From NCBI GenBank assembly GCA_021811525.1, contig JAJZOK010000127.1, positions 1 to 25,699 of the forward strand: a stretch of DNA of 25,699 nucleotides. Direction: 5' to 3'. The notes beneath the pieces were generated by a model, which searched no databases, had not been told where the DNA came from, and saw only the letters and a program-made list of their open reading frames with translations. Below, piece after piece: positions 6,721-15,842 of this stretch. The stretch comes from Thermoplasmata archaeon. GTDB lineage: Archaea; Thermoplasmatota; Thermoplasmata; Thermoplasmatales; Thermoplasmataceae. Numbering within the stretch: the stretch's first letter is position 1; every line of letters starts with the position of its first letter. The position numbers and the translations under genes are program-made.

Positions 6721-7809
6721 ATGGTTCCCGATCCCCGCGAGCTTGGAAACATTATTGAAAGAGGGCTTATCGATAGAGGCATTTTCAAGCCTATGCAGGA
6801 GCATGTGCCGGACATGGAGGATGGCAGGGTATCCACCGGATATGGTTTTCCGATTACAGGGCTTGAGAAATTTCTTGGTTACTTTGACCAGTCCATAAAC
6901 ATCGCAAATTTTCCTTCTGTCTCCATTGTAACTGATTTCAGTGTTGCACATGCAATATGCAAGTATTCCAGCAGAAGTGGCGAAGACGAGGTCTGGCTGG
7001 ACGGGAAACAGGACAGGAAATATACTGAAAAAGCTGAAAGGGCGCTTCAATTCTTCAAGTCCCTTTATGAAATATCCGGATCATTCAAGTTTTACATTGA
7101 GAGGAAGAAGAAGTACGGGAATGCAAAAGGGCTCGGAGAATCTGCGGCTGTAGCAGCTTCAGTTGCGCGGGCTTTGATCACAAACGTATTCGGAAAAGAA
7201 GGCCTTGCTGATACTACGCTTACCTCCAGGTTTGCAAGGATGGTTTCCGGTTCCGGCACCAGGTCTGTTTCAGGCGGGCTTTCCATATGGCTTTCATACC
7301 CATATATCGAGGAGAGCCATTCAGCCGGTTACTTTATTCGTGAAACTGATGATTTCAACATAGGTGCATTCCCCATGCCATCAATGATAGTAACAGACAG
7401 TGCACACACCCTGGCCAAAGCCTCGGATTTCTATGGAAGATGGATTTCTTCAAAGTACCAGAACCTGCTCGCGGAACTTGACGGTGGGTTCGACACGGAA
7501 CACCTTATGCTCAGGGCACAGGAGGACATGTATACACTCAATTCAATCATACTTTCCAAAGGGCATTTTATCCAGACACCGGCAAGCCTTGAAATAATCA
7601 ATTCCCTCTCCTCATTCAGGGCAAAAAATGAAGGCCTATATTACACAGCAGATACTGGGCCGAGCATTGTGCTCCTCAGCAAGGACAGGAAGCTCATTGA
7701 GGAATTTGTTTCGACCAGAGATGAGGAATTCATCTGGAGCAGTTCCAGGCCCAGGGAACCAAAAGCTGAGAAAAGCCTGCTGGAACGTTCCGTAAAATTC
7801 TTGAAATGA
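6721..7809 (+). CDS. probable mevalonate-3,5-bisphosphate decarboxylase (GHMP/MDD family)
   Basis: A 362-residue member of the diphosphomevalonate decarboxylase branch of the GHMP superfamily. Motifs in order: K50 in TGLEKFLGY (aligns with LKYWGK of yeast MDD, catalytic Lys18), the nucleotide loop GLGESAAVAASVA (137-149), R181 in SGSGTRSVSGG, and D311 in TADTGPSIVLL. The Lys/Arg/Asp set needed for decarboxylation is intact. As I recall it, this set is replaced in Thermoplasma mevalonate 3-kinase, so a decarboxylase is favoured. Product: isopentenyl phosphate from mevalonate 3,5-bisphosphate, the reaction of T. acidophilum Ta0893. It is co-transcribed with the kinase 2 bp upstream. The ordinary 5-diphosphomevalonate decarboxylase is the main alternative. 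Confidence 0.78.
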   Translation: MVPDPRELGNIIERGLIDRGIFKPMQEHVPDMEDGRVSTGYGFPITGLEKFLGYFDQSINIANFPSVSIVTDFSVAHAICKYSSRSGEDEVWLDGKQDRKYTEKAERALQFFKSLYEISGSFKFYIERKKKYGNAKGLGESAAVAASVARALITNVFGKEGLADTTLTSRFARMVSGSGTRSVSGGLSIWLSYPYIEESHSAGYFIRETDDFNIGAFPMPSMIVTDSAHTLAKASDFYGRWISSKYQNLLAELDGGFDTEHLMLRAQEDMYTLNSIILSKGHFIQTPASLEIINSLSSFRAKNEGLYYTADTGPSIVLLSKDRKLIEEFVSTRDEEFIWSSSRPREPKAEKSLLERSVKFLK

Positions 7810-7897
7810 AATAACGTTGGTCCTGCATCCTCTCTTTATCACAAATTTGGAAAATTGAAATTTTAATACATTGTGTCAATAGTGAATCTGGTAACAG

Positions 7898-8626
7898 ATG
7901 ATTGACCATCCCGCACTTATGGAAAACCTCTACAAGGATATCCCCAAGCTCCCGCAGTCCAGAATCGTAAATGTATCCATATCGTTCGGGATATCAGATG
8001 TGCAGGATTTTGATCCTGATGGCGACAGGGCAAGCAAGTCCATTGCATGGCCCAATATTTCTAAAGCAGTGCTGGCAAGGGATGATTACAGGTGCAGGGT
8101 ATGCGGGAAAGGTTCCCTGTCCGCAGTTGATGGAGCAAGCGATTACGGCAGGCTGCACTTTGGCCTTGAAGTGCACCACATAATCCCCAGAAAAGATGGA
8201 GGGAGTGACAGCTTCAGAAACCTAATCTCACTCTGCGAGGAATGCCACCACAAGACATTTTCTGGAGGCTATTCGGGAGTGCCGGTTGGAAAGGACAAGG
8301 ATCTCTTCAGCTTTGCAAAAACGTTCCTGTTTGCACTGCCGGCGGACAGCATAGGGCTCTTCAGGGGAAATATAAGAAGTGCGACCCTGGAGGATTACGA
8401 TCGCATGTTCGACCCAACTGAGAACCGGTACAGGGTTATTCCAATACCAAACACTAGATTGAGAATCAATATTGCGGAACTGGTGGTGGACGAATACAGG
8501 AACTTAGTTTCAGCAATAATGCGGGAGCATGAAGTCAAGGATTACATTACCCTGGAGGCAAAGGCAGGCAACTCCCCATTGAAGGTGAGGATGCTCATTG
8601 ATGAGAATTCAGACCTTCTTATTTAA
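7898..8626 (+). CDS. HNH endonuclease domain protein
   Basis: A 242-residue protein with a central HNH domain. Zinc ligands are Cys66/Cys69 (YRCRVCG) and Cys113/Cys116 (SLCEECHH). The core is EVHHIIPRKDGG with His93/His94, then N108 in FRNLISL, and His117/118. The flanks (about 60 residues N-terminal and 110 C-terminal) are not recognised. There is no intein, intron or mobile context, so a homing role is unlikely; repair or a cellular nuclease role is possible. The stop codon lies in TTAA (8623-8626), which also provides the stop of the convergent FAD gene. The ATG at 7898 is the only good start: an upstream in-frame TTG is followed by a stop. Confidence 0.85.
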   Translation: MIDHPALMENLYKDIPKLPQSRIVNVSISFGISDVQDFDPDGDRASKSIAWPNISKAVLARDDYRCRVCGKGSLSAVDGASDYGRLHFGLEVHHIIPRKDGGSDSFRNLISLCEECHHKTFSGGYSGVPVGKDKDLFSFAKTFLFALPADSIGLFRGNIRSATLEDYDRMFDPTENRYRVIPIPNTRLRINIAELVVDEYRNLVSAIMREHEVKDYITLEAKAGNSPLKVRMLIDENSDLLI

Positions 8627-9900
8627 ATTATGAACTCTTCCCTCTCCGCTTCCCTGTTTTCTATTCCAAGCTTGGAAGTGCTGAATTTCTTCCCGTTGTA
8701 AAGCTCTGCGTTCTCCCTGTTTGAATAAAGGGCTTCCACAATCCTTCCAATGGAATCGCCCTTAAGGATTCCGCTTCCGCTTGTGCCAGAAGCCACAATT
8801 ATGTTAAGATCCCTGAATATGTAAGGGGTGCCGTCGATCGTGTTGTATGCGTAATATCCAGCCCAAGCACCTGTCACCTTGGGATATGTCATGGTCGGGA
8901 AATATGCCTGTATGACCTGAGCAAGGCTGTTGTCATAATATTCCCTTTCAGGTTGAGGATCTTCTGAGAAGCTGTAGTCACGGTTGTAATCATCAGCTGT
9001 TCCGACCCACAGTGACCTGGCCTTTGGAGCAGGCCTCAGGTAAACCCCGAATGAAGGTAGAATTGTGAAAGGAAGCACACCCTCCTTGTTCTGGTCCCAA
9101 CCGAACAGGACATTTTCAACTGTAGGCCCGCTAATCTGGAACACCATTCTCTTCTTTGGCCTGATGTGGCTGTCAATGCCGGTGGGATCGAGGAGGCCGG
9201 TAGTCCACACATCAGTGCAGATGATGAAAATATCGGCTTCAATATCGCCATTGTTTGTCTGGACCTTTTTAAGCTGTTTCTTCTGCCAGAGGAAAGGCTC
9301 GCCCGGATAGTCGAGAGGATCAACAGGCTCGAGGCGGAATTCCTTGACCAAAGTGTTGAAAAGGAACTTGACTCCTATCCTCAGGGCCGAATTGTAATAG
9401 TAATCTGCCACCATTTCCGGTTCTATGGTGCCGCAGTTTTCTCCAAGTATACCTAGGTCTATGTCCTTGAGGTTCATGAGCGTTCTTGTATCCCCGTCAA
9501 GTTTGGTCCGCAGAAAATCATACCTGGAAAGGGCGTCAGAATCCAGTGTCCTCACCTTTGACCTTTGCGCTACTTTCTGAAGCACTTTGAGCCTTGGGTC
9601 ATCGTGGTTGGTAAGGAAAAGATATCCTACGAATTGCATGCCTAAGTCGTGCCCCAAATCTTCCTGCACATGCCTGTAGTAATTTATGGTTGAATTGGAC
9701 AGGTTGAAATTCATTTCTGATGAGAACATGTCCCTGAAGCCTGCAGCGCTTCTTGCAGTGTTGCCCTGGGCATAGGTGGGCGCCTTGTCAATTACAACAA
9801 TGTTCACGTCAGGATTGTTTTTCTTTATGTAATAAGCAGAAGTGAGACCTACTATTCCGGCGCCTATAACAGCAACATCAAAGTGAGATTCAGGCACCAT
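8623..9900 (-). CDS. FAD-dependent oxidoreductase, DAO family
   Basis: A 425-residue flavoenzyme. The N-terminal Rossmann motif GAGIVG (13-18) is followed by Asp38 at the end of strand 2 (VVIDKA), which binds the ribose. GNTARSAAGFRDMF (about 47-60) is the FAD/substrate loop of the sarcosine oxidase/D-amino acid oxidase group. The C-terminal GAWAGYYAYNTIDGTPYI and ASGTSGSGILKGDSIGRIV close the FAD site. The likely reaction is oxidation of an amino or hydroxy acid; the substrate is not deducible. A TATA-like CTTAATAACC (9919-9928) about 24 bp upstream of the ATG predicts a leaderless mRNA. It overlaps the convergent HNH gene by 4 bp. Confidence 0.9.
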   Translation of the reverse strand: MVPESHFDVAVIGAGIVGLTSAYYIKKNNPDVNIVVIDKAPTYAQGNTARSAAGFRDMFSSEMNFNLSNSTINYYRHVQEDLGHDLGMQFVGYLFLTNHDDPRLKVLQKVAQRSKVRTLDSDALSRYDFLRTKLDGDTRTLMNLKDIDLGILGENCGTIEPEMVADYYYNSALRIGVKFLFNTLVKEFRLEPVDPLDYPGEPFLWQKKQLKKVQTNNGDIEADIFIICTDVWTTGLLDPTGIDSHIRPKKRMVFQISGPTVENVLFGWDQNKEGVLPFTILPSFGVYLRPAPKARSLWVGTADDYNRDYSFSEDPQPEREYYDNSLAQVIQAYFPTMTYPKVTGAWAGYYAYNTIDGTPYIFRDLNIIVASGTSGSGILKGDSIGRIVEALYSNRENAELYNGKKFSTSKLGIENREAEREEFII

Positions 9901-9975
9901 TACGTAAGTTGAGCGACCCTTAATAACCTTACCAGTGATTTTCTGGGCACCACTTATTTTGGATCAGATCCACCA

Positions 9976-10893
9976 TTATTGAAAGAGGTCTGTTGACAGG
10001 TACTTGAAACCATTGTCCGGGAATATTGCAACCACCTTTTTACCGGCACCGAGTTCATGGGCTTTTTGTATTGCAATATGCAGGGCGCACGCAGAACTTT
10101 GCCCGAGCAGTAGCCCCTCCATGCTTGCAGCCTTTCTCCCTGTTTCGAATGCAGCCTGTTTCATTTTCTCATCCATCTCTATGAATTCGTCGAAATATTC
10201 CATCCTGACAAGCTTTGACGGGTTTGGCTCCTTGGGGTTGCGTATTCCCTGGATCTTCACTCCCGGTGCAGGAGTTATCCCTACTATTTTGATGTCCGGG
10301 TTGAATTCCTTCATTCTGATTGAAATTCCAGAACTTGTGCCTCCGGTTCCCACTGTCATGACTACCATGTCCAGATTACCGTCCATCTGATCGATTATCT
10401 CATTAGCTGTCCCTCTGTAGTGAGCGAATATATTGGCTGGGTTGCTGAACTGGTCCATTCCCACGTATTTTTCCGGATTTTCTGCAATGAGCCTGTCTTT
10501 AAGCTCGATTGCACCTGCTGTCCCTTTCTCTCCGGGGGTGAGAAGAAGTTCGGCACCATATGCCTTGATTATCTTCCTTCTCTCAACGCTGGCAGATTCA
10601 GCCATTACGATTGTTACCTTGTAACCCTTGTACGCTCCAATCATCGCTAGGGCAATTCCGGTATTTCCAGATGTTGCTTCGATGATGGTCTTTTCCTTGG
10701 TCAGGATGCCACTTGCTTCAGCAAACTCAATAAGATTGAGGGCAGCCCTGTCCTTGACTGACCCCCCGATGTTGAACATTTCCAGTTTGGCATATATGCT
10801 GGCGTCCTTCGGTCCTGTGAGTTTGTTAATCCTGATCATTGGAGTATTGCCTATTAAATCTGAAATGTTCCTGCTGATTCCATGGTAATCCAT
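9976..10893 (-). CDS. cysK: cysteine synthase family PLP enzyme
   Basis: A 305-residue beta-family PLP enzyme. Lys47 in GGSVKDRAA is the PLP Schiff-base lysine. TSGNTG (74-79) is the substrate loop, GTGGTSSG (182-189) binds the PLP phosphate, and LGQSSACAL near the C-terminus holds the pyridine-nitrogen serine. It makes cysteine from sulfide and O-acetylserine or O-phosphoserine; the sequence alone does not settle which, nor exclude cystathionine-synthase-like use. It is divergent from a mercaptopyruvate-type sulfurtransferase gene 109 bp away, a fitting sulfur-metabolism pair. A TATA-like TTAAAATTTT centred about 10918 gives the start ATG at 10893 a leaderless promoter, with a small dyad (10894-10909) between them. 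Confidence 0.93.
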   Translation of the reverse strand: MDYHGISRNISDLIGNTPMIRINKLTGPKDASIYAKLEMFNIGGSVKDRAALNLIEFAEASGILTKEKTIIEATSGNTGIALAMIGAYKGYKVTIVMAESASVERRKIIKAYGAELLLTPGEKGTAGAIELKDRLIAENPEKYVGMDQFSNPANIFAHYRGTANEIIDQMDGNLDMVVMTVGTGGTSSGISIRMKEFNPDIKIVGITPAPGVKIQGIRNPKEPNPSKLVRMEYFDEFIEMDEKMKQAAFETGRKAASMEGLLLGQSSACALHIAIQKAHELGAGKKVVAIFPDNGFKYLSTDLFQ

Positions 10894-10909
10894 GATACTG
10901 TATTGTATC
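10894..10909. promoter_or_regulatory. dyad between TATA box and start of cysteine synthase
   Basis: GATAC (10894-10898) and GTATC (10905-10909) are exact reverse complements around a 6-bp spacer. The dyad sits immediately upstream of the cysteine synthase ATG (10893) and downstream of its TATA element, over the expected transcription start, where a repressor would block initiation. Short, so it may be chance. Confidence 0.35.
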
Positions 10910-11002
10910 AGAGTTAAAATTTTTCAATGTATGGAACTGGTATTACGTAAAAGGCGGCACTTGTTAAGATAGTTTTAAAATTCATACTTCATTCTCATAG
11001 GT

Positions 11003-11842
11003 ATGCCAGGCGAACCAGCCAGTAACCCGTTAGTTTCAAGCAAATGGCTCTCTGAACACTTGGAAGATGAATCCATAATCATAGTGGACTGCAGGTATAA
11101 CCTGATGGACAAGGCATATGGCAGGGAAGCTTACAATGCAGGGCATATCCCTGGGGCACATTTCCTCGATATGGAAAGGAAGCTGACAGGTAGTGTGGGA
11201 AAACACGGGGGCAGGCATCCTCTCCCTGAAATGGATGAATTCCAGGAAAGCATGAACAGCATAGGGCTGTCACCGGTGTATACTGTTATTGCATACGACG
11301 ATGACGGGTCCGGTGCATCAAGGCTCTGGTGGCTGCTCAAATATTATGGCCATCCCGGTGTCATGATACTCGATGGAGGTTTTCAGGAATGGAAGGATTC
11401 TGGCCTTCCAGTTACCAGAAATGTGCCAGAACAGAAGAAAGGGGATTTCAGGGCAAGGATTACAGGGCAAATACTGGTGAACAGGGATGACCTGATGAAA
11501 CTACCACATGGCACCAAAATCATCGATGTCCGTGATAGGGAAAGGTATCTCGGAATCACTGAACCAATAGACAGGATTGCGGGGCATATACCTGGGGCCA
11601 TAAACATACCATACAAGGACATCATTGAAAAGCCTGGAAAGTTCAGGAACCGGCAAGAACTTGAAAAGATTTTTTCAGGAAGCGGAAAGGAACCTGTGGT
11701 TTACTGCGGTTCAGGCATAACTTCCTGTGTCAATTTCGTGGCACTGGAATCCATAGGGCGGCATCCTAAGCTTTACGCCGGAAGCTGGAGCGACTGGATA
11801 AGTTATGAGGACAGTGAGATCGCCACAGGAGAGTTCAAATAA
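11003..11842 (+). CDS. sseA: two-domain sulfurtransferase (rhodanese, 3-mercaptopyruvate type)
   Basis: A 279-residue protein with two rhodanese domains. The N-terminal domain has VDCRYNLMD and GHIPGAHFLD, but at the active-loop position it reads AYDDDGSGASR, with no cysteine. The C-terminal domain has IDVRDRERY, GHIPGAINIPY and the active loop CGSGIT with Cys235. CG(S/T)G(V/I)T is the loop of 3-mercaptopyruvate sulfurtransferases, unlike CRKGVT of thiosulfate sulfurtransferases. It forms a cysteine persulfide and transfers sulfur. The start ATG at 11003 has TATA-like TTTTAAAATT (10974-10983) 25 bp upstream. Confidence 0.92.
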   Translation: MPGEPASNPLVSSKWLSEHLEDESIIIVDCRYNLMDKAYGREAYNAGHIPGAHFLDMERKLTGSVGKHGGRHPLPEMDEFQESMNSIGLSPVYTVIAYDDDGSGASRLWWLLKYYGHPGVMILDGGFQEWKDSGLPVTRNVPEQKKGDFRARITGQILVNRDDLMKLPHGTKIIDVRDRERYLGITEPIDRIAGHIPGAINIPYKDIIEKPGKFRNRQELEKIFSGSGKEPVVYCGSGITSCVNFVALESIGRHPKLYAGSWSDWISYEDSEIATGEFK

Positions 11843-11846
11843 TATC

Positions 11847-11862
11847 TTTTTTCTGAATTTTT
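11847..11862 (+). terminator. oligo-T terminator after the sulfurtransferase
   Basis: T6 (11847-11852) and T5 (11858-11862) follow the stop codon at 11842 within 20 bp. Oligo-T tracts without a hairpin are the usual archaeal intrinsic terminator. Confidence 0.5.
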
Positions 11863-11914
11863 ATTGAAATATATTTATCTATGAGAAGTGCTGTTATTCT
11901 ACATGCAATCAGTC

Positions 11915-11922
11915 TTTTATAC
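11915..11922 (+). promoter_or_regulatory. TATA box of the VAT gene
   Basis: TTTTATAC is centred about 25 bp before the second ATG (11943) and only 9 bp before the first (11928). This spacing supports leaderless transcription beginning at the 11943 ATG. Confidence 0.6.
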
Positions 11923-11942
11923 CTATAATGAAATACAGGGGT

Positions 11943-14180
11943 ATGGCGTACAGTGACGGCATCATACTCAGAGTCGCCGAAGCAAATTCTACCGATCCAG
12001 GAATGTCCAGAGTCAGGCTTGACGAGGAATCGAGACTTGCCCTAGGGGCAGAAATCGGTGATGTTGTCGAAATCGAAAAGGACAAAAAAACCGTTGGAAG
12101 AGTCTACAGAGCAAGACCAGAAGACGAGAACAAGGGCATTGTGAGAATAGACAGTGTCATGAGAAACAACTGTGGTTCATCCATTGGAGACAAGGTCAGA
12201 GTTAAGAAAGTCAGAACTGAGGAAGCCAAAAGAATCACATTAGCACCCATTATCCGCAAGGACCAGAGGCTTAAGTTTGGCGAGGGGATCAATGAGTTTG
12301 TCCAGAAAGCCCTTATCAGGAGGCCAATGCTTGAAGGGGACAACATCAGCGTACCCGGGTTAACGCTAGCCGGGCATTCAGGTTTAATTTTCAAGGTCGT
12401 TAAGTCCCAACCCACAAAAAGCCCAGTGGAAGTTGGAGAGGAAACCAAGATAGAGATCAGGGAGGAACCGGCATCTGAGGTTCTCGAGGATGTTTCAAGA
12501 ATTAGTTATGAGGATATTGGTGGCCTTTCAGACCAGCTTGGAAGAGTGAGGGAAATCATCGAACTTCCGCTTAAGCACCCTGAGCTTTTCGAAAGGCTGG
12601 GAATCCACCCGCCAAAAGGAGTCTTGCTCCACGGTCCACCGGGTACTGGAAAGACCTTGATTGCAAGGGCGGTCGCCAATGAATCCGGGGCAAATTTCTT
12701 CTCCATAAATGGACCAGAGATCATGAGCAAGTACTACGGCCAGAGCGAACAGAAACTCAGGGAAATTTTCCTTAAGGCAGAAGAAACAGAGCCGTCAATT
12801 ATATTTATAGATGAAATCGATTCAATTGCACCCAAGAGAGAGGAAGTCCAGGGGGAAGTTGAAAGAAGGGTTGTAGCCCAGCTACTCACCCTTATGGATG
12901 GCCTCAAAGAAAGGGGGCATGTCATAGTAATAGGGGCAACAAACAGAATAGACGCTGTTGACCCCGCCCTTAGAAGGCCGGGAAGATTTGACAGGGAAAT
13001 CAACATTGGCGTACCCGACAAGAAAGGAAGAAAGGAGATTCTTTCCATCCACACAAGGGGAATGCCACTCGGAATGGACGAAGAAAAAAAGAATGATTTC
13101 CTGGATGAAATTGCAAGCCTCACATACGGTTTTGTGGGAGCTGATCTTGCCGCCCTTTCAAGGGAATCAGCAATGAATGCCCTTAGAAGATATCTGCCAG
13201 AGATTGATCTTGACAAGCCGATCCCTACGGAAATTCTTGAGAAAATGCAGGTTACAGACGATGATTTCAGGGAAGCGCTAAAGGCCATAGAGCCAAGCAG
13301 CTTGAGGGAAGTAACTGTTGAGGTCCCCAATATTACATGGGGAGATATCGGCGGACTCGAATCTGTGAAAAGCGAGCTCCGCGAATCAGTTGAACTGCCC
13401 CTGCTAAAACCTGAAGTCTTCAAAAAACTCGGCATAAGGGCTGCTAAAGGATTCCTTCTATACGGGCCGCCGGGTGTTGGAAAGACCCTATTGGCGAAGG
13501 CCGTTGCAAATGAAAGCAATGCTAACTTCATCTCAGTAAAGGGTCCTGAAGTCCTAAGCAAATGGGTTGGGGAAAGCGAAAAGGCAGTCAGGGAAATTTT
13601 CAAGAAAGCCAAGCAGGTTGCCCCGACAATTGTATTTCTTGACGAAGTTGACTCAATTGCCCCGAGGAGAGGGCAATACGGCGACACAGGTGTCACGGAA
13701 AGGATTGTAAACCAGCTACTTACCTCCCTGGACGGCATTGAGGTCCTTCAGGGAGTAGTAGTGCTTGCAGCCACCAACAGACCGGATATCATTGACCCAG
13801 GACTTCTGAGAGCCGGCAGGTTTGACAAGATGATCTACATTCCCGCCCCGGATGCCGCAAGCAGGTTGAAAATACTTGAAGTCCACACAAAGCAGATGCC
13901 CCTGAGAAAGGATGTGTCAATTGAGGATCTATCCCAGAAGACTGAAGGATACGTTGGCGCAGACCTGGAGAACCTTTGCAGGGAAGCTGGAATGATGGCC
14001 TACAGGGAAAACCCCGAAGCTTCAGAAGTGTCACAGCAGAACTTCATTGATGCCCTGAAGAACATCAAGCCCTCTGTGGATGAGGAAGTAATAAAATTCT
14101 ACAAGAACCTTGCACAGACCATAGGCAAGGGAGTCAAGGAAAAGAAGAAGGCAGTGGAGGAACTGGGCCTTTACCAGTAA
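11943..14180 (+). CDS. vat: VAT, archaeal Cdc48/p97 AAA ATPase
   Basis: The ATG at 11943 gives 745 residues, the length of Thermoplasma acidophilum VAT; the upstream in-frame ATG at 11928 would add five. Domain order is N-domain (about 1-180, double-psi barrel [13 protein letters not shown] onward), then D1 with Walker A GPPGTGKT (K237), Walker B IIFIDEID (D290/E291), pore KYYG (264-267) and arginine-finger region RRPGRFD. D2 follows with Walker A GPPGVGKT (K514), Walker B IVFLDEVD (D567/E568), pore KWVG (540-543) and RAGRFD. VAT is a hexameric unfoldase that feeds the 20S proteasome. The start choice agrees with the TATA box at 11915-11922. T-tracts near 14224 may terminate it. Confidence 0.98.
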   Translation: MAYSDGIILRVAEANSTDPGMSRVRLDEESRLALGAEIGDVVEIEKDKKTVGRVYRARPEDENKGIVRIDSVMRNNCGSSIGDKVRVKKVRTEEAKRITLAPIIRKDQRLKFGEGINEFVQKALIRRPMLEGDNISVPGLTLAGHSGLIFKVVKSQPTKSPVEVGEETKIEIREEPASEVLEDVSRISYEDIGGLSDQLGRVREIIELPLKHPELFERLGIHPPKGVLLHGPPGTGKTLIARAVANESGANFFSINGPEIMSKYYGQSEQKLREIFLKAEETEPSIIFIDEIDSIAPKREEVQGEVERRVVAQLLTLMDGLKERGHVIVIGATNRIDAVDPALRRPGRFDREINIGVPDKKGRKEILSIHTRGMPLGMDEEKKNDFLDEIASLTYGFVGADLAALSRESAMNALRRYLPEIDLDKPIPTEILEKMQVTDDDFREALKAIEPSSLREVTVEVPNITWGDIGGLESVKSELRESVELPLLKPEVFKKLGIRAAKGFLLYGPPGVGKTLLAKAVANESNANFISVKGPEVLSKWVGESEKAVREIFKKAKQVAPTIVFLDEVDSIAPRRGQYGDTGVTERIVNQLLTSLDGIEVLQGVVVLAATNRPDIIDPGLLRAGRFDKMIYIPAPDAASRLKILEVHTKQMPLRKDVSIEDLSQKTEGYVGADLENLCREAGMMAYRENPEASEVSQQNFIDALKNIKPSVDEEVIKFYKNLAQTIGKGVKEKKKAVEELGLYQ

Positions 14181-14286
14181 ACCTTCCAACCCTCCCTCCG
14201 ATTATTAATAAAAATAAATTCAATTTTTCCACTTACCTTCAAATTTTAAAGCAAAGAATTTTATCTTTTCGGAGCTTTAAACCACA

Positions 14287-14553
14287 ATGGCTGTGAAGAA
14301 ATTTGCAAGCGACATCATCAAGAAATCTGTAATGACCGTGGATGGGGAATTAATAGGCACAGTCAACAACGTAGTGGTGGACACTGAGCTCGGGATGATC
14401 AAGTCAGTTCTAGTAAAACCACAGGGCAGTAACAGGTACCCCGATTTCCAGACTGACAAAGAAGGCCGTTATATGATACCACTAAAGGCTATGAGATCAA
14501 TGAAAGATGTTTTTGTGGTTGAGGTCTCAAGCGGCCAGCAGTTGAAGAATTAG
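14287..14553 (+). CDS. PRC-barrel domain protein
   Basis: An 88-residue protein made of a single PRC-barrel: FASDIIKKSVMTVDGELIGTVNNVVVDTELGMIKSVLV is the typical start of the barrel, with G(E/K)xIGxVxxVxxD spacing, and IPLKAMRSMKDVFVV closes it. Archaeal stand-alone PRC-barrel proteins act as scaffolds; some haloarchaeal ones (CdpB) work with FtsZ and SepF in division. Whether this one does is unknown. TATA-like AATTTTATC (14257-14266) is centred about 25 bp before the ATG. Its stop is 1 bp from the stop of the convergent aRF1 gene. Confidence 0.88.
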   Translation: MAVKKFASDIIKKSVMTVDGELIGTVNNVVVDTELGMIKSVLVKPQGSNRYPDFQTDKEGRYMIPLKAMRSMKDVFVVEVSSGQQLKN

Positions 14554-14554
14554 A

Positions 14555-15793
14555 TTACCCGTAAACCTTCGGCACATACCTCAGGACACCGACCATGCCG
14601 CCAAATGCCTTCTGAAGAAGCTTGCCTTCCTCACTGTCGCCAGAGATCATCTCCACCTTTGTGTTTCCTTCCTCTGCAAGTTTGTAGTAGACCTCCACAA
14701 TATCCTCTTCATGATCCATTTCCATCTGTTCGCCGCACTTATCGCACATGACAGGTTCATCAGCCAGTTTGCCAAGCACTTTTTCTGAGCCGTCGTTGGG
14801 GCATTTGTAAAAATACTGTACCTTATTTAGGCCTTCGGAAAGCAGCAACAAGTCCACAGCTTTCTGCTCCATTGCAGACCTTATGGCTGCTTCACCGTAT
14901 ACGCCAAGTCCACCATCCGGTTTCCTTATTTCTTGCATGAATTTATTCATGAGGTCCCTTTCCCTGGCAATCTGCATCTCCTTCATGGAGTCGGCCGCTT
15001 TGTCCACCAGTTCTTTTAGGCCTGTCTCATCAGTATATCCGATGTCGAAAAGGTCCTTGACCTTGTTCTTTACATCATTCCTGAGATAATCTTTCTCAAA
15101 GAAGTATTCCTTAGTAGCGCCGGGTCCACCAATGAAAACTGCCTTGAGGTCCTTTATGACAGGCATGAAGGCATTATTGGCGATCTCGCCCGCCTTTTTG
15201 AAGAATTCGTGAGCCGCAATCTCAATGAGCCGCTCATATCTTCGCGATGACTGTCCCCCTTGATGGTGCTTGCTCGGCACCAGGGACTGCTCATTAGCAA
15301 CCATTGTAATTATGGTTCCGTTGAGGAAACCTATTGTGGCCTCCTTTCTGTCTATGACTATGAGACCATATGATTCCTTCACTGCAAGCTGCAGCCTGAG
15401 TTGTTCAAGGTGGAAGTTCGAATCGCACATGTAAGAGAATGTCTGGATAGGCTCTGGAGGCTCTATGATTCTCGTATACATCTGGGTCTGGTCGCCTCTA
15501 GTCGCGACATGACCAACGAAAAACACGAGTCCTGTCTCAGGCGGAAACTTGTAATTCTTCAGCCTTGACATTATTGATTCAATGGCAGATAGAACATTCT
15601 TCCTGGTTGATTTTGACTTGATGTTAGATGATGTGGAAAACTCCTCTCGCAGATACTGTACCACATCTGATATCATCTTCGAGGGTGGAATGTAAAGTGA
15701 AATGAGCTCTGTGCCCCTGCCCTTCAGCGTATCCAATTCCTGAAGAGCCCTTTTGAATTCATATCTCCTTAGCTGGAGATCGTCTGTTGCCAT
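14555..15793 (-). CDS. prf1: peptide chain release factor aRF1
   Basis: A 412-residue class I release factor of the archaeal/eukaryotic type. Stop-codon recognition motifs NIKS (57-60) and YMCDSNF (Y121-F127, the YxCxxxF motif) lie in domain 1. GGQ (179-181), which triggers peptidyl-tRNA hydrolysis, lies in domain 2. A zinc-ribbon-like insert (CPNDGSE and CDKCGEQ) is in domain 3. The ATG at 15793 ([20 protein letters not shown]) starts at the family N-terminus; the longer frame to 15910 would run through the promoter and into pyrH. The gene is divergent from pyrH with 49 bp between starts and one TATA element midway. Confidence 0.97.
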   Translation of the reverse strand: MATDDLQLRRYEFKRALQELDTLKGRGTELISLYIPPSKMISDVVQYLREEFSTSSNIKSKSTRKNVLSAIESIMSRLKNYKFPPETGLVFFVGHVATRGDQTQMYTRIIEPPEPIQTFSYMCDSNFHLEQLRLQLAVKESYGLIVIDRKEATIGFLNGTIITMVANEQSLVPSKHHQGGQSSRRYERLIEIAAHEFFKKAGEIANNAFMPVIKDLKAVFIGGPGATKEYFFEKDYLRNDVKNKVKDLFDIGYTDETGLKELVDKAADSMKEMQIARERDLMNKFMQEIRKPDGGLGVYGEAAIRSAMEQKAVDLLLLSEGLNKVQYFYKCPNDGSEKVLGKLADEPVMCDKCGEQMEMDHEEDIVEVYYKLAEEGNTKVEMISGDSEEGKLLQKAFGGMVGVLRYVPKVYG

Positions 15794-15813
15794 CCTGAAC
15801 AAAATTTTATAAT

Positions 15814-15823
15814 TGTATATAAC
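15814..15823. promoter_or_regulatory. symmetric TATA element shared by aRF1 and pyrH
   Basis: TATATA at 15816-15821 is flanked by G/AAC to give GTATATAAC one way and GTTATATAC the other. Its centre (15818.5) is 25.5 bp from the aRF1 ATG (15793) and 24.5 bp from the pyrH ATG (15843), the leaderless spacing seen elsewhere in the window, so a single box can serve both strands. An additional AATTTTATAATT lies at about 15802-15813. Confidence 0.6.
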
Positions 15824-15842
15824 CTTATTCCGCTTGGTTTTG

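Noticed and set aside
6721..7809. Mevalonate 3-kinase as the identity of this gene
   Set aside because: The catalytic Asp, Lys and Arg of decarboxylases are present, whereas as I recall they are replaced in the 3-kinase, and the protein is about 40 residues longer.
7898..8626. HNH protein as a homing endonuclease or mobile element
   Set aside because: No intein splice motifs, intron, inverted repeats or target duplications flank it, and it is tightly packed with a metabolic gene.
12734..13738. 334-codon open frame antisense to the VAT gene
   Set aside because: It lies wholly opposite a strongly conserved AAA ATPase and its translation has no recognisable domain; it is a shadow of codon bias.
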